A DNA stretch of 64,000 nucleotides from Fuscovulum sp. (lineage in GTDB: Bacteria > Pseudomonadota > Alphaproteobacteria > Rhodobacterales > Rhodobacteraceae), in NCBI GenBank assembly GCA_035192965.1, contig CP136571.1:3428501-3492500 (forward strand). The letters are read 5' to 3'. Below, one piece after another: positions 8,905 to 18,196 of this stretch. The notes beneath the pieces are model-generated. The model did no database searches and was not told the DNA's origin. It saw nothing but the letters and a program-made list of their open reading frames with translations. Position 1 is the first letter of the stretch, and every line of letters starts with the position of its first letter. The position numbers and the translations under genes are program-made.

Positions 8905-10086
8905 ATGGCCACCACCGTCCGCGAAGATGCCGAAAAAGCCCTGGCCGAGGTCGAGGCGCTCACCACCACCATTCTTCCCGCACCTGTGGCCGAAATCGTC
9001 GCGCTCGACGCCGCCCCCGCCGACAAGGCGGATGAGATTCGCCGCCGCATGGCCGAGGTGGACCTGACCAACACCCAATCCATCATTTCCTTCGGTTCCT
9101 CCGCCCAGGCCGAATTGCAGGTCATCTCGCAGGACATGCTCGCCGGCGTGAAGAACAAGGATGTTGGCCCCGCCGGCGACGCGCTGCGCGACATCGTCAC
9201 CACTATCCGCGGCTTCGCCTCCGAAGAGCTTGACGTCAGCCGCGAACGCAGCTGGTGGGACAAACTCACCGGTCAGGCCGCGCCCCTCGCCAAATTCGTG
9301 GCCCGCTACGAAGAGGTGCAGTCCCAGATCGACAAGATCACCGAAAACCTGCTGAAGCACGAACACACGCTTCTCAAAGACATCAAGTCGCTCGACCTGC
9401 TCTATGAAAAAACGCTGCGCTTCTATGATGAGCTTGCCCTCTACATCGCAGCGGGCGAGGCCAAGCTGCTTGAGACCGACAGCACCGCCATCCCCGCGAA
9501 AGAGGCCGCCGTCGCCGCCGCGCCCGAAATGGACAAGGTCAAGGTCGCCCAGGAACTGCGCGACCTGCGCGCCGCGCGCGATGATCTGGAACGCCGGGTG
9601 CATGACCTGAAACTCACCCGTCAGGTCACCATGCAATCGCTCCCGTCCATCCGCCTCGTGCAGGAAAACGACAAGAGCCTGGTCACCAAGATCAACTCCA
9701 CCCTCGTCAACACCGTGCCGCTCTGGGAAACCCAGCTGGCTCAGGCCGTCACCATCCAGCGCAGCAAAGAGGCGGCCGAAGCCGTCCGCGAAGCCAACGA
9801 TCTGACCAACGAACTCCTCCGATCCAACGCCGACAACCTGCAAGAGGCGAACAAGGTCGTGCGCGAGGAAATGGAACGCGGCGTCTTCGACATCGAAGCC
9901 GTCCGCGAAGCCAATGAAACCCTGATCGCCACGATCGAAGACAGCCTGCGCATCGCTGATGAAGGCAAGGCCCGCCGCGCAAATGCCGAAATCGAGTTGC
10001 AAAAGATGGAAGTGGACCTGCGCGACACCCTCTCCTCGGCCCGCGCACGCACCACGCAACCGCCGCTCGACGCCCCCGCCACCTGA
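8905..10086 (+). CDS. telA: TelA/KlaA toxic-anion-resistance family protein
   Basis: The protein has 393 residues, mostly long alpha-helical and charged. TelA family features include the ITENLLKHEHTLLKDIKSLD region, the LRAARDDLERRVHDLKLTRQV region and QSLPSIRLVQENDKSL. TelA proteins are linked to tellurite and envelope-antibiotic tolerance, and their biochemical role is unsettled. I chose ATG 8905 because it follows AAGGATG. A frame extending to 8785 adds a Pro-rich stretch unlike the family. It lies directly after the XpaC pair. Confidence 0.85.
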   Translation: MATTVREDAEKALAEVEALTTTILPAPVAEIVALDAAPADKADEIRRRMAEVDLTNTQSIISFGSSAQAELQVISQDMLAGVKNKDVGPAGDALRDIVTTIRGFASEELDVSRERSWWDKLTGQAAPLAKFVARYEEVQSQIDKITENLLKHEHTLLKDIKSLDLLYEKTLRFYDELALYIAAGEAKLLETDSTAIPAKEAAVAAAPEMDKVKVAQELRDLRAARDDLERRVHDLKLTRQVTMQSLPSIRLVQENDKSLVTKINSTLVNTVPLWETQLAQAVTIQRSKEAAEAVREANDLTNELLRSNADNLQEANKVVREEMERGVFDIEAVREANETLIATIEDSLRIADEGKARRANAEIELQKMEVDLRDTLSSARARTTQPPLDAPAT

Positions 10087-10118
10087 TCAGACCCCTCCAG
10101 CCCGCATCGGCCAAGAAC

Positions 10119-11060
10119 ATGAACGTCCCCAAGACCCTCGCCGCCCTCGCGCTGGCAGGGCTCACCGCCTGCACACCGACCACGTCCACCACCCGCGTGA
10201 TCGCCCCCGCCGCGCCGCAAACCGCAGGCCAGCCCGCCGGTCCGGCCCCGGAAACGGCGGCCTCTGCCGCCGCGCGGCAGCACTATGCCCGCGTGCAGGC
10301 ACAGCTTCTGTCGCAGGGCCTGCTGCGCACCGATGGCGGCGGTCGCGACACCCCCTTCACTGACCGGATGCTGGCGGAAAACTTCATCCGCATCGCGCTT
10401 TTCGATGAATACGCCCGCACCTCCAACGGCCCGGTGCAGCGCATGACAACCAGCCGCATCCGCAAATGGCAGGCCCCGGTCCGCGTCGGCCTGCGCTTTG
10501 GCCCCTCCACCCCGCCCGACCGCCGCGCCGCCGATACCGCCCGCATATCTTCGCTCCTGCAACGCCTCTCCCGCGCCACAGGTCACCCCATCGGGCTGGA
10601 TGACCGCGCCCCCAACTTCTTCATCCACATCGTCTCGGAAGATGAACGCCGCGCACTGGGCCCACAGGTCCGCGCCGTGCTGCCCGGCCTCTCCGGCTCC
10701 GAGGTTGCCGCCATCACCGACATGCCGCGTTCCACCTATTGCCTAGTCTACGCCATGTCCGCCCCCGACGGCTCCACCTACAGCCGCGCCTTCGCGGTGA
10801 TCCGCGCCGAACACCCCGATCTCCTCCGCCTCTCCTGCCTGCACGAAGAAATCGCGCAGGGCCTTGGCCTCGCCAATGACAGCCCCACCGCCCGCCCCTC
10901 GATCTTCAACGATGACGAAGAATTCGCCCTCCTCACCCGGCAGGATGAATTGATGCTGCGGATGCTCTACAACCCCGCCCTCCGCCCCGGCATGACCGAA
11001 GCGCAGGCCCGCCCCATCGTGGAATCGCTTGCAGCGCGGCTGGTGGGCGGCGAAAGTTGA
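10119..11060 (+). CDS. DUF2927 lipoprotein
   Basis: A signal sequence ends in the lipobox LAGLTAC, predicting a lipoprotein of 313 residues. The DUF2927 core runs from about residue 100 to 290. It includes RIRKWQAPVRVGLRF, the CLHEEIAQGLGLANDSP segment (a metalloprotease-like HE pattern) and RPSIFNDDEEFALLTRQD. No activity is established for the family. Placement between TelA and the SPFH gene suggests it belongs to this envelope cluster. Confidence 0.8.
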   Translation: MNVPKTLAALALAGLTACTPTTSTTRVIAPAAPQTAGQPAGPAPETAASAAARQHYARVQAQLLSQGLLRTDGGGRDTPFTDRMLAENFIRIALFDEYARTSNGPVQRMTTSRIRKWQAPVRVGLRFGPSTPPDRRAADTARISSLLQRLSRATGHPIGLDDRAPNFFIHIVSEDERRALGPQVRAVLPGLSGSEVAAITDMPRSTYCLVYAMSAPDGSTYSRAFAVIRAEHPDLLRLSCLHEEIAQGLGLANDSPTARPSIFNDDEEFALLTRQDELMLRMLYNPALRPGMTEAQARPIVESLAARLVGGES

Positions 11061-11109
11061 CCAAAGTGCCAGCCCAACAGTCAGGGGCGCAACGGTAGGA
11101 GTGTGAAAG

Positions 11110-12210
11110 ATGGTCTTCGATTTCCTCAAGGGCGAATTCATCGACGTCATCGATTGGACGGATGACACCCGCGATACGATGGTCTGGCGGTTTGAACGGC
11201 GCGGCAACGCGATCAAATACGGCGCCAAGCTGACCGTCCGCGAAGGCCAGGCCGCCGTCTTCATCCACGAAGGGCAGTTGGCCGATGTCTTCGGCCCCGG
11301 CCTCTACATGTTGGAAACCAACAACATGCCGGTGATGACCACGCTTCAGCACTGGGATCACGGCTTCAACTCGCCCTTCAAAGCCGAGGTCTATTTCATC
11401 TCCACCACCCGCTTCAACGATCTGAAATGGGGCACGAAGAACCCGATCATGTGCCGCGACCCGGAATTCGGCCCGGTCCGCATCCGCGCCTTCGGCACCT
11501 ATTCCATGCGCGTGGGCGATCCGGGCAAGTTCATGCTCGAAATCGTCGGCACCGATGGCGAATTCACCGCCGATGAAATCAGCTTACAGATCCGCAACAT
11601 CATCATTCAGGAATTTTCCCGCGTCATCGCAGGCTCCGGCATCCCCGTGCTCGACATGGCCGCCAACACCGCAGACCTGGGCAAACTCGTCACCACCGCC
11701 ATCGCGCCGCTGGTCGCCAATTACGGGCTGACCCTGCCGGAATTCTACATCGAAAACATCTCCCTGCCTGAAGAGGTGGAAAAGGCACTCGACAAGCGCA
11801 CCTCCGTGGGCATCGCGGGCGATCTGAACAAATACATGCAGTTCTCCGCTGCCGAGGCACTCGGAAAACCCGGCTCTGGCGGCGGCGATGCCATGACCGC
11901 CGGGATCGGTGCCGCGATGGGCATGTCGATGGCGCAAAACATGGGGCCATGGGGCGCGCCCGCAGGCGCAGCCACCCCGCCGCCACCGCCCCCCCCGCCT
12001 GCCGCCCGGCAATGGCACCTCGCTGAAAACGGCGCGACCAAGGGCCCCTTCGCGGAAACCGACCTCGCCGCCCTCATCGCCAATGGCAGCCTGACGCGCA
12101 GCACACAGGTCTGGTCCGCCGGGATGGAGGGGTGGAAGCCCGCCGCCGACACCGATCTCGCCCGCCTCTTCGGCCAAGTGCCCCCGCCACCGCCGCCGCC
12201 CGGGGTCTGA
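11110..12210 (+). CDS. SPFH-domain protein with C-terminal GYF_2 domain (virion-core/YdjI-like)
   Basis: The protein has 366 residues. Residues about 20-250 form an SPFH/band-7-like domain of the YdjI type (LTVREGQAAVFIHEGQ, GTYSMRV, LPEFYIENISLP). A Gly/Met-rich linker and a Pro run follow. A GYF_2 domain spans about 303-360 (RQWHLAENGATKGPF ... VWSAGMEGWKP). SPFH proteins scaffold membrane microdomains. The AGGAG site is well placed. The next gene starts three bases after its stop and encodes the zinc-ribbon partner commonly found with this family. Confidence 0.85.
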   Translation: MVFDFLKGEFIDVIDWTDDTRDTMVWRFERRGNAIKYGAKLTVREGQAAVFIHEGQLADVFGPGLYMLETNNMPVMTTLQHWDHGFNSPFKAEVYFISTTRFNDLKWGTKNPIMCRDPEFGPVRIRAFGTYSMRVGDPGKFMLEIVGTDGEFTADEISLQIRNIIIQEFSRVIAGSGIPVLDMAANTADLGKLVTTAIAPLVANYGLTLPEFYIENISLPEEVEKALDKRTSVGIAGDLNKYMQFSAAEALGKPGSGGGDAMTAGIGAAMGMSMAQNMGPWGAPAGAATPPPPPPPPAARQWHLAENGATKGPFAETDLAALIANGSLTRSTQVWSAGMEGWKPAADTDLARLFGQVPPPPPPPGV

Positions 12211-12213
12211 ACC

Positions 12214-13302
12214 ATGCCTGACGATCGCCAGCACTGGCCCTGCAATCAATGCGGGGCCGACCTTCGCTATGCGCCGGGGGCCACCGAACTGGTCTGCGAC
12301 CATTGCGGCGCGCGCCAGCCCATCCCCGACCTGCCCGCCGCCCGCAGCCGCACCCTGAACGAGATCGACCTCGCCCGCGGCCTGTCCGACGATCTGCCCT
12401 CTGCCCAGATGGAACAGGTCCGCATCACGCCCTGCCCCTCCTGCGGCGCGCAGGTGGAATTTCAGGGCGCGACCCACGCCGCCGAATGCCCCTTCTGCGC
12501 CACCCCGGTCGTGATCGGCACCGGCGAGGAACGCCGGATCAAACCGCAGGCCGTCCTGCCCTTCGCACTGGATGAAAAGCAGGCCCGCACCGCCATGACA
12601 AACTGGCTGGGCAGCCTCTGGTTCGCCCCCAACGGCTTGCAGGAATATGCCCGCAAGGGCCGCGCGCTGAACGGCCTCTATGTCCCCTACTGGACCTTTG
12701 ACGCCGCCACCCGCTCGCACTATCGCGGCCAGCGCGGCGATCATTACTACGAATCCCGCACGGTCACCCGCAATGGCCGCACGGAAACCGAACAGGTCCG
12801 CCGCACCCGCTGGTCGTCGCGCTCTGGCTGGGTCAGCCGCCGCTTCGATGATGTGCTGATCCTCGCCAGCCAAAGCCTGCCGCGCCAATACACCGACAAT
12901 CTGGCTCCCTGGGACCTGTCCGCCCTGCAACCCTGGCAAAAGGACTTTCTCGCCGGCTTCACGGCCGAGGGCTACACCGTCACCCTCGCCGATGGCCACG
13001 CCATGGGGCGCGAGGTGATGTCGGGCATCATACATCAGGACGTCCGTCAGGATATCGGCGGCGACGAGCAGCGCGTCGAGGATGTCGATACCGACTGGAG
13101 CGCGGAAACCTTCAAGCACATCCTCCTGCCGATCTGGATGGCCGCCTACAAATACAACGGCAAAAGCTACCGCTTCGTCGTCAACGGCCAGACCGGCAAG
13201 GTGCAGGGCGAACGCCCGTGGAGCGCATGGAAGATCGCCTTCGCCATCCTCGCGGGCCTCATCATCGCGGGCATCGTGCTGGCCGTTACCCAGTCGCGCT
13301 GA
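12214..13302 (+). CDS. double zinc-ribbon protein with one C-terminal membrane helix
   Basis: The protein has 362 residues with two TFIIB-like zinc ribbons: CNQCGADLRY...CDHCG near the N-terminus and CPSCGAQVEF...CPFCA around 72-96. Such proteins are often mislabelled as PriA-like helicases, but no helicase motifs are present. The middle contains LNGLYVPYWTFDA and a repeated Trp/Tyr-rich region. The last 25 residues form one membrane helix (WKIAFAILAGLIIAGIVL). It is similar in design to YdjG of the Bacillus ydjFGHI envelope-stress operon, whose SPFH partner is also adjacent. Confidence 0.78.
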   Translation: MPDDRQHWPCNQCGADLRYAPGATELVCDHCGARQPIPDLPAARSRTLNEIDLARGLSDDLPSAQMEQVRITPCPSCGAQVEFQGATHAAECPFCATPVVIGTGEERRIKPQAVLPFALDEKQARTAMTNWLGSLWFAPNGLQEYARKGRALNGLYVPYWTFDAATRSHYRGQRGDHYYESRTVTRNGRTETEQVRRTRWSSRSGWVSRRFDDVLILASQSLPRQYTDNLAPWDLSALQPWQKDFLAGFTAEGYTVTLADGHAMGREVMSGIIHQDVRQDIGGDEQRVEDVDTDWSAETFKHILLPIWMAAYKYNGKSYRFVVNGQTGKVQGERPWSAWKIAFAILAGLIIAGIVLAVTQSR

Positions 13303-13323
13303 ACGCGAAAACCCTGAAACCCC

Positions 13324-13344
13324 GTCCCGGGCTTGGCCCGGGAC
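13324..13344. terminator. perfect hairpin after the zinc-ribbon gene
   Basis: GTCCCGGGC-TTG-GCCCGGGAC is a nine-base-pair stem 21 bases after the stop at 13302. It is followed by CTCTCTCCCC, not a T run, so factor-independent termination is uncertain. Confidence 0.5.
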
Positions 13345-13449
13345 CTCTCTCCCCGTGTCCTCGAAGCCGTGGCCCAAAACCAACCCATCCGCCGCGCCCC
13401 CCCCCAAACGGCACACCGCCCAGCAGGTCCAAGGCACCGCCCCTGCCCC

Positions 13450-13470
13450 CTCACCTTGGCCCAAATACCC
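13450..13470 (+). repeat. host intergenic motif, single copy
   Basis: The sequence C+TCACCTTGGCCCAAATACCC differs from the 5488 copy in two positions. It lies in the 483-base spacer between the zinc-ribbon gene and purC. That spacer also contains the hairpins at 13324 and 13517-13559 and no supported gene. Confidence 0.6.
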
Positions 13471-13516
13471 AATTCAACCCAACCCCAGCAGGCCACCCTC
13501 CCAGAACCCTCTCCCC

Positions 13517-13559
13517 GGAAATTGCGTCAATTTCCGCCACGATTTCTGCGCCAGAAATC
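13517..13559. repeat. tandem perfect stem-loops upstream of purC
   Basis: GGAAATTG-CGT-CAATTTCC (13517-13535) is followed five bases later by GATTTCTG-CGC-CAGAAATC (13541-13559). Each is an eight-base-pair stem with a three-base loop. They sit about 230 bases before the purC ATG. Their role is not known; an RNA processing or REP-like element is possible. Confidence 0.6.
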
Positions 13560-13785
13560 GCCCCCTCCGTCCCGACTCACCCCATGGTTAACGGCCTGAT
13601 ACCCCACCGCGCGTATGCACAGCCGTCTGCACCACGCGCTGCACCGGCAGCGGCACCGCAAAACGCGCCCCGCCCGCCAAATTAATCTAGCGTCCGCAAT
13701 AGCTTACCCGCACTCCCCGCCCCGCCGCTTGACACCGCCCCCGCCCCGCCGCATCACCCCTCCAAACGCATCCTTGGGGGCCCTG

Positions 13786-14745
13786 ATGACCGACCTCACC
13801 CGCATCCTGGCACAGGCCCATATCGCGGAACTGCCCAACCCCTATTTCGGCAAGGTCCGCGATTGCTATGACCTGCCCGATGGCACCCGCATCCTGATCT
13901 CGTCCGACCGCATCTCCGCCTTCGACCGCATCCTCGCCGCCATCCCGTTCAAGGGCCAGGTCCTGACCCAGACTGCGAAATTCTGGTTCGATCACACCGC
14001 CGACATCTGCCCCAACCATGTGATTTCCTACCCCGACCCCAACGTCGTCATCGGCAAACGCCTCACGATCCTGCCTGTTGAAATCGTCGTGCGCGGCTAC
14101 CTTGCGGGCACCACCGGCACCTCGATCCTCACGCTCTACAAACAGGGCCAGCGCGCCATGTATGGCCATACCCTGCCCGATGGCCTGCGCGACAATCAGG
14201 CCCTCCCCGCCCCCATCATCACCCCCACGTCAAAGGCCTTCGACGGCGGCCATGATGAACCGCTCACCGCGCAAGAGATTGTTTCCCAAGGGCTTCTCAC
14301 GCAGGCGCAATGGGATGAAGTGTCGGCAAAAGCCCTCGCCCTCTTCGCCCGGGGTCAGCAGATGGCATCTGAGCGCGGCCTGATCCTGGTCGATACCAAA
14401 TACGAATTCGGCACGGATGCCGACGGCAACATCCTTCTGGCCGACGAAATCCACACCCCCGATTCCAGCCGCTACTGGCTCGCCTCCGGCTACGCCGAGG
14501 CCTTCGCCAATGGCACCCGCCCCCCCAGCTTCGACAAGGACGTGATCCGCGCCTGGGTCGCCGCCCGCTGCGACCCCTATACCGACCCGATCCCCGAAAT
14601 CCCGGCGGAAATGATCCAGCACACCGCCCAAGTCTATATCGACGCGTTCGAGGCGATCACCGGCCAACCTTTCCAACCCGACACCACCGGTGACACCCCC
14701 CTCGCCCGCATCCGCGCCAACCTCGCCCCGTGGTTTTCGCGCTGA
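13786..14745 (+). CDS. purC: phosphoribosylaminoimidazole-succinocarboxamide synthase (SAICAR synthase, ADE1-like)
   Basis: This enzyme joins CAIR with aspartate in purine biosynthesis. The 319-residue protein belongs to the longer, yeast-ADE1-like group rather than the 237-residue E. coli type. Signatures include [34 protein letters not shown] and the metal/ATP-site region [14 protein letters not shown] 13786 was chosen because it begins at the family start; the longer frame to 13615 is Pro/Arg-rich junk. The ribosome site is weak. Confidence 0.94.
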   Translation: MTDLTRILAQAHIAELPNPYFGKVRDCYDLPDGTRILISSDRISAFDRILAAIPFKGQVLTQTAKFWFDHTADICPNHVISYPDPNVVIGKRLTILPVEIVVRGYLAGTTGTSILTLYKQGQRAMYGHTLPDGLRDNQALPAPIITPTSKAFDGGHDEPLTAQEIVSQGLLTQAQWDEVSAKALALFARGQQMASERGLILVDTKYEFGTDADGNILLADEIHTPDSSRYWLASGYAEAFANGTRPPSFDKDVIRAWVAARCDPYTDPIPEIPAEMIQHTAQVYIDAFEAITGQPFQPDTTGDTPLARIRANLAPWFSR

Positions 14746-14803
14746 ATGTTTGCGCTAACACAGCGCAATCCGCTATGGTCCGCCCCAATCCAAGGAGGCC
14801 CGA

Positions 14804-15727
14804 ATGATTCTCAGCTGTGGCGAAGCCCTGATCGACATGCTCCCCCGCACCACCACGCTGGGTGAACCCGCCTTTTCGCCCTATGCCGGCGGGGCGGTGT
14901 TCAACACCGCCATCGCCCTTGGCCGCCTCGGCGCACCATCGGCGTTTTTCTCGGGCATTTCCAATGACATGCTGGGTCAGATCCTGACCGAAACGCTGGA
15001 AGCGTCCAAGGTCGACACCCAATTCTGCGCCCGCTCTGACAGGCCAACCACCGTGGCCTTCGTCAAGCTGGTCGACGGCCAGGCCACCTATGCCTTCTAC
15101 GATGAAGGCACCGCAGGCCGCCTCCTGTCACAGGATGAACTCCCCACCCTGCCCGCCACCATCACCACCCTCTTCTTCGGCGGCATCTCCCTCGTGAACG
15201 ACCCCGCCGCCTCCACCTACGCCGCCCTTCAGGCCCGCGAGGCCGCCACCCGCGTCACCATGATCGACCCGAACATCCGCCCCGGCTTCATCGCTGGCAA
15301 GGAACCGCAGTACCGCGCCCGGATCGAAGGTATGATCGCCCGCGCCGATATCGTGAAACTGTCGGATGAAGATCTGCACTGGCTGCTTGGCCCCGGCGAC
15401 GTCTCCGCCCTCGCCCGCCAAGTGCTTGAAAAGGGGCCGAAACTCGTCTTCATCACCGAAGGCGCATCCGGCGCCCGCGCCATCACCGCCACGCAAAACC
15501 GCTTTGTCGCCGCCACCCGCGTCACTGTGGCCGATACCGTCGGCGCAGGCGATACCTTCAACGCAGGGGCGCTGGCCGCGTTGCATGAGGCAGGCGCGCT
15601 TTCCAAATCCGCCCTCTCCACCCTCTCCGACGCCACGCTGGACGCCGCCCTCACCCTTGGCACTAAAGCCGCTGCCGTCACCGTCTCCCGCCCCGGCGCC
15701 AACCCGCCCTGGCGGCACGAATTGTGA
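14804..15727 (+). CDS. PfkB-family sugar kinase, probable fructokinase
   Basis: The protein has 307 residues. The N-terminal signature is [11 protein letters not shown] with [16 protein letters not shown]. The C-terminal PfkB signature is [12 protein letters not shown], with catalytic base D250 and its anion-hole glycines. Fructose is the likely substrate from resemblance to bacterial fructokinases, but this is inference. A perfect AAGGAGG precedes the ATG. The stop overlaps the dtd start. Confidence 0.85.
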   Translation: MILSCGEALIDMLPRTTTLGEPAFSPYAGGAVFNTAIALGRLGAPSAFFSGISNDMLGQILTETLEASKVDTQFCARSDRPTTVAFVKLVDGQATYAFYDEGTAGRLLSQDELPTLPATITTLFFGGISLVNDPAASTYAALQAREAATRVTMIDPNIRPGFIAGKEPQYRARIEGMIARADIVKLSDEDLHWLLGPGDVSALARQVLEKGPKLVFITEGASGARAITATQNRFVAATRVTVADTVGAGDTFNAGALAALHEAGALSKSALSTLSDATLDAALTLGTKAAAVTVSRPGANPPWRHEL

Positions 15728-16158
15728 GGGCGGTCCTCCAACGCGTCAGCCGCGCCTCGGTCACCGTCGATGGCGCGGTGACGGGCGAAATCGGCGCGGG
15801 CCTCCTGATCCTCATCTGCGCGATGGAGGGTGACACCAACGCGCAGGCCGACCAGCTTGCCGCCAAAATCGCCAAGCTGCGGATTTTCAAGGATGATCAG
15901 GGCAAGATGAACCTGTCGGTCCGCGATATCGGGGGCGCGGCACTGATCGTGTCGCAATTCACCCTTGCCGCCGATCTGCGCGGCAACCGCCCCGGTTTCT
16001 CCACCGCCGCCAAACCGGATGAGGGCAAGCGCCTCTACGAATACTTCACCGCCAAGGTGCAGGCCGAAGGCATCCCCACTGCCAATGGCATCTTCGGGGC
16101 CGACATGGATGTCAGTCTCAACAACGACGGCCCCGTGACAATCTGGATGGAGGTCTGA
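15724..16158 (+). CDS. dtd: D-aminoacyl-tRNA deacylase
   Basis: Dtd hydrolyses D-amino acids mischarged onto tRNA. The protein has 144 residues and starts with GTG overlapping the kinase stop by four bases (GTGA). The family motifs SQFTLAAD and the C-terminal [12 protein letters not shown] are present, together forming the Gly-cisPro chiral-proofreading pocket. The transcript ends at a long inverted repeat that includes the stop codon. Confidence 0.93.
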   Translation: MRAVLQRVSRASVTVDGAVTGEIGAGLLILICAMEGDTNAQADQLAAKIAKLRIFKDDQGKMNLSVRDIGGAALIVSQFTLAADLRGNRPGFSTAAKPDEGKRLYEYFTAKVQAEGIPTANGIFGADMDVSLNNDGPVTIWMEV

Positions 16159-16176
16159 GGCCCAAGGGCCTCAGAC
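16153..16176. terminator. eleven-base-pair inverted repeat at the dtd stop
   Basis: GTCTGAGGCCC-AA-GGGCCTCAGAC contains the dtd stop codon. It lies nine bases before the stop of the convergent acyl-CoA synthetase gene. It probably ends transcription in both directions. No T run follows. Confidence 0.55.
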
Positions 16177-16184
16177 TGTCCAAA

Positions 16185-18074
16185 TCAGTCCGTCCATTCC
16201 CAAGGCCCGGTGAACCCGCCCAGCAATTCGGCCACCTTCGCCTCATCCACGGGCCCGTTACGCACAAGCCGCGCGACAAGGCCGCGCTTCTTGTCCTCCA
16301 CCACTTCCGCCACATGCGCGCCGATGCCTGCCTCGGCAAGCGCCGCGTCATAAACCCGCGTGATCGCCTTGCGCCGCAGGTCGGGCTTGAACACCTTGCC
16401 CACCGCCGTTTTCGGCAATTCGGCAAGAATTTCAATATGTTTAGGGATCGCCGCGCGTTCGTGGATATGGGTCTGGGCATAGGCCATAAGGGCGTCCACC
16501 CCCACCTCCTTGCCCTTGATCAGCTCTACATAGGCGCAGGGCAATTCGCCCGAATGCACATCCGGCTGCCCGATCGCGCCGACAAAGGCCACCGCATCAT
16601 GCTTCATCAACCCTTCCTCGATCACCGCCGGGTCAATGTTATGCCCACCCCGGATGATCAGGTCCTTCGCCCGCCCAGTGATGAACAGATACCCATCCGC
16701 ATCAATCCGCCCCAGATCGCCGGTCCGCAGGAACCGCCCTTCGGCAAACAGACCCTTGTTCTTGTCCACCTCCGTATAGGTCGACCCCTCGAACACGCCG
16801 GGATTGGCGACGCAGATCTCGCCCACCTCATCCACCCCGCATTCGCGGAACCCCTCGCCCGCCTGCAACAGGATCCGCACATGCGTATGCGGGAAGGGCA
16901 GACCGACCGACCCGATCTTCTTCGTTCCCCCCGGCGGGTTGACGGATACCAGACAGGTGCATTCCGTCAGGCCGTACCCTTCGACGATCTCCACCCCGGT
17001 CGCCTTGAAGAACTTGTTGTAAAGCTCCACCGGCAAAGGCGCAGACCCGGAAAACGCGTTCCGCAGGCTTGAGATATCGGCATCAATCGGCCGCTGCATC
17101 AACGCGGCCAGCGCCGTGGGCACGGTGATCAGATAGGTGCATTTCCACCGCTCGATCAACTTCCACAGATTGTCGAAGACCCCCTCGCCCCGATACCCCG
17201 CAGGCGTGGGAAACACCACATGCGCCCCCGATGCGATCATCGACATCAGGATCGGATAGGCCGCAAACACATGAAACAGCGGCAGCGGGCACATCACGCA
17301 ATCGGTTTCCTTGAACAGCAGGCGCTGCCCCAGCCAGCCGTTATAGACCATGCCGGAAACCTTGTGCTGCGCGACCTTGGGCATCCCCGTGGTACCGCCC
17401 GTGTGGAAATAGGCCGCCACCCGGTCTTCCGTGCGATCTTCGAATGTCAGCCGGTCCGCAGGTTGCCGCGCCATCTCGGCAGCAAAGCTTTTCACATTGG
17501 CCAGATGCGACACAGGGTTCTTGGGCCGGATCAGCGGCACGATCCATGATTTCGGCGGCGCGAGATAGCGCACAAGGTCCACCTCCAGCACCGTCTTGAC
17601 CGAAGGCGCGTGCTTCACCGCCTCGGCCACCTTCTGCGGCACATCCGTCTTGGGGAACGCCTTCAGCGTGACCACCACCTTGGCCCCGGTTTCCCGCAGG
17701 ATGGCGCTGATCTGTTCGGCTTCCAGAAGCGGGTTGATCGGGTTCACGATCCCCGTCACCGCCCCCCCCAGCAGGGTGATCGCGGTTTCAAGGCTGTTGG
17801 GCATCACATAAGCCACCACATCCTTTTCCCCAACCCCAAGGCTACGGAACAGGTTCGCCGCCTGCGTCACCTTGCCATGCAAGGCGCTCCACGTCAGCGT
17901 TTCGGCCTTTTCTTTCGGCCCCGACAGGATCTGATAGCTGATGGCAGGGCGCGACCCATGGGCGGCTTTCGTCCGGCTCAGGAATTCATACATCGTGCGC
18001 GCCATGCCGCGCGCTTCCCAGGGCATCTCTGCCTCAATCGCCTTCACATCTGCCAGATTTGCGAATTCACCCAT
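16185..18074 (-). CDS. acyl-CoA synthetase, AMP-binding family
   Basis: The protein of 629 residues activates a carboxylic acid to its acyl-AMP and then acyl-CoA. Motifs are HTGGTTGMPKVAQHK (phosphate-binding loop), VEGYGLTECTC, FLRTGDLGRID and, near the end, AELPKTAVGKVFK with the catalytic lysine. The substrate is unknown; it resembles FadD-like enzymes for medium or unusual acids. Start 18074 has a strong AGGGGAGGA site; the in-frame extension to 18176 has none. It is convergent with dtd. Confidence 0.88.
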   Translation of the reverse strand: MGEFANLADVKAIEAEMPWEARGMARTMYEFLSRTKAAHGSRPAISYQILSGPKEKAETLTWSALHGKVTQAANLFRSLGVGEKDVVAYVMPNSLETAITLLGGAVTGIVNPINPLLEAEQISAILRETGAKVVVTLKAFPKTDVPQKVAEAVKHAPSVKTVLEVDLVRYLAPPKSWIVPLIRPKNPVSHLANVKSFAAEMARQPADRLTFEDRTEDRVAAYFHTGGTTGMPKVAQHKVSGMVYNGWLGQRLLFKETDCVMCPLPLFHVFAAYPILMSMIASGAHVVFPTPAGYRGEGVFDNLWKLIERWKCTYLITVPTALAALMQRPIDADISSLRNAFSGSAPLPVELYNKFFKATGVEIVEGYGLTECTCLVSVNPPGGTKKIGSVGLPFPHTHVRILLQAGEGFRECGVDEVGEICVANPGVFEGSTYTEVDKNKGLFAEGRFLRTGDLGRIDADGYLFITGRAKDLIIRGGHNIDPAVIEEGLMKHDAVAFVGAIGQPDVHSGELPCAYVELIKGKEVGVDALMAYAQTHIHERAAIPKHIEILAELPKTAVGKVFKPDLRRKAITRVYDAALAEAGIGAHVAEVVEDKKRGLVARLVRNGPVDEAKVAELLGGFTGPWEWTD

Positions 18075-18196
18075 GTCGTCCTCCCCTGTCCCGCCCCCCA
18101 TTATCCTCCCGGAGGGCAGTTTGTCGCGCAAGGATGATGGCTCACGCACGGCCCCGCAAGACGCGATGGCACGCAATACGCAACGTCAAAGCGGGA

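Noticed and set aside
12214..13302. PriA-like helicase label for the zinc-ribbon protein
   Set aside because: Only the zinc ribbons resemble PriA. Walker motifs and helicase domains are missing, and a C-terminal membrane helix is present.
11584..13464. 626-residue minus-strand frame opposite the SPFH and zinc-ribbon genes
   Set aside because: High GC creates long antisense frames. The plus-strand genes have clear domains and start signals.
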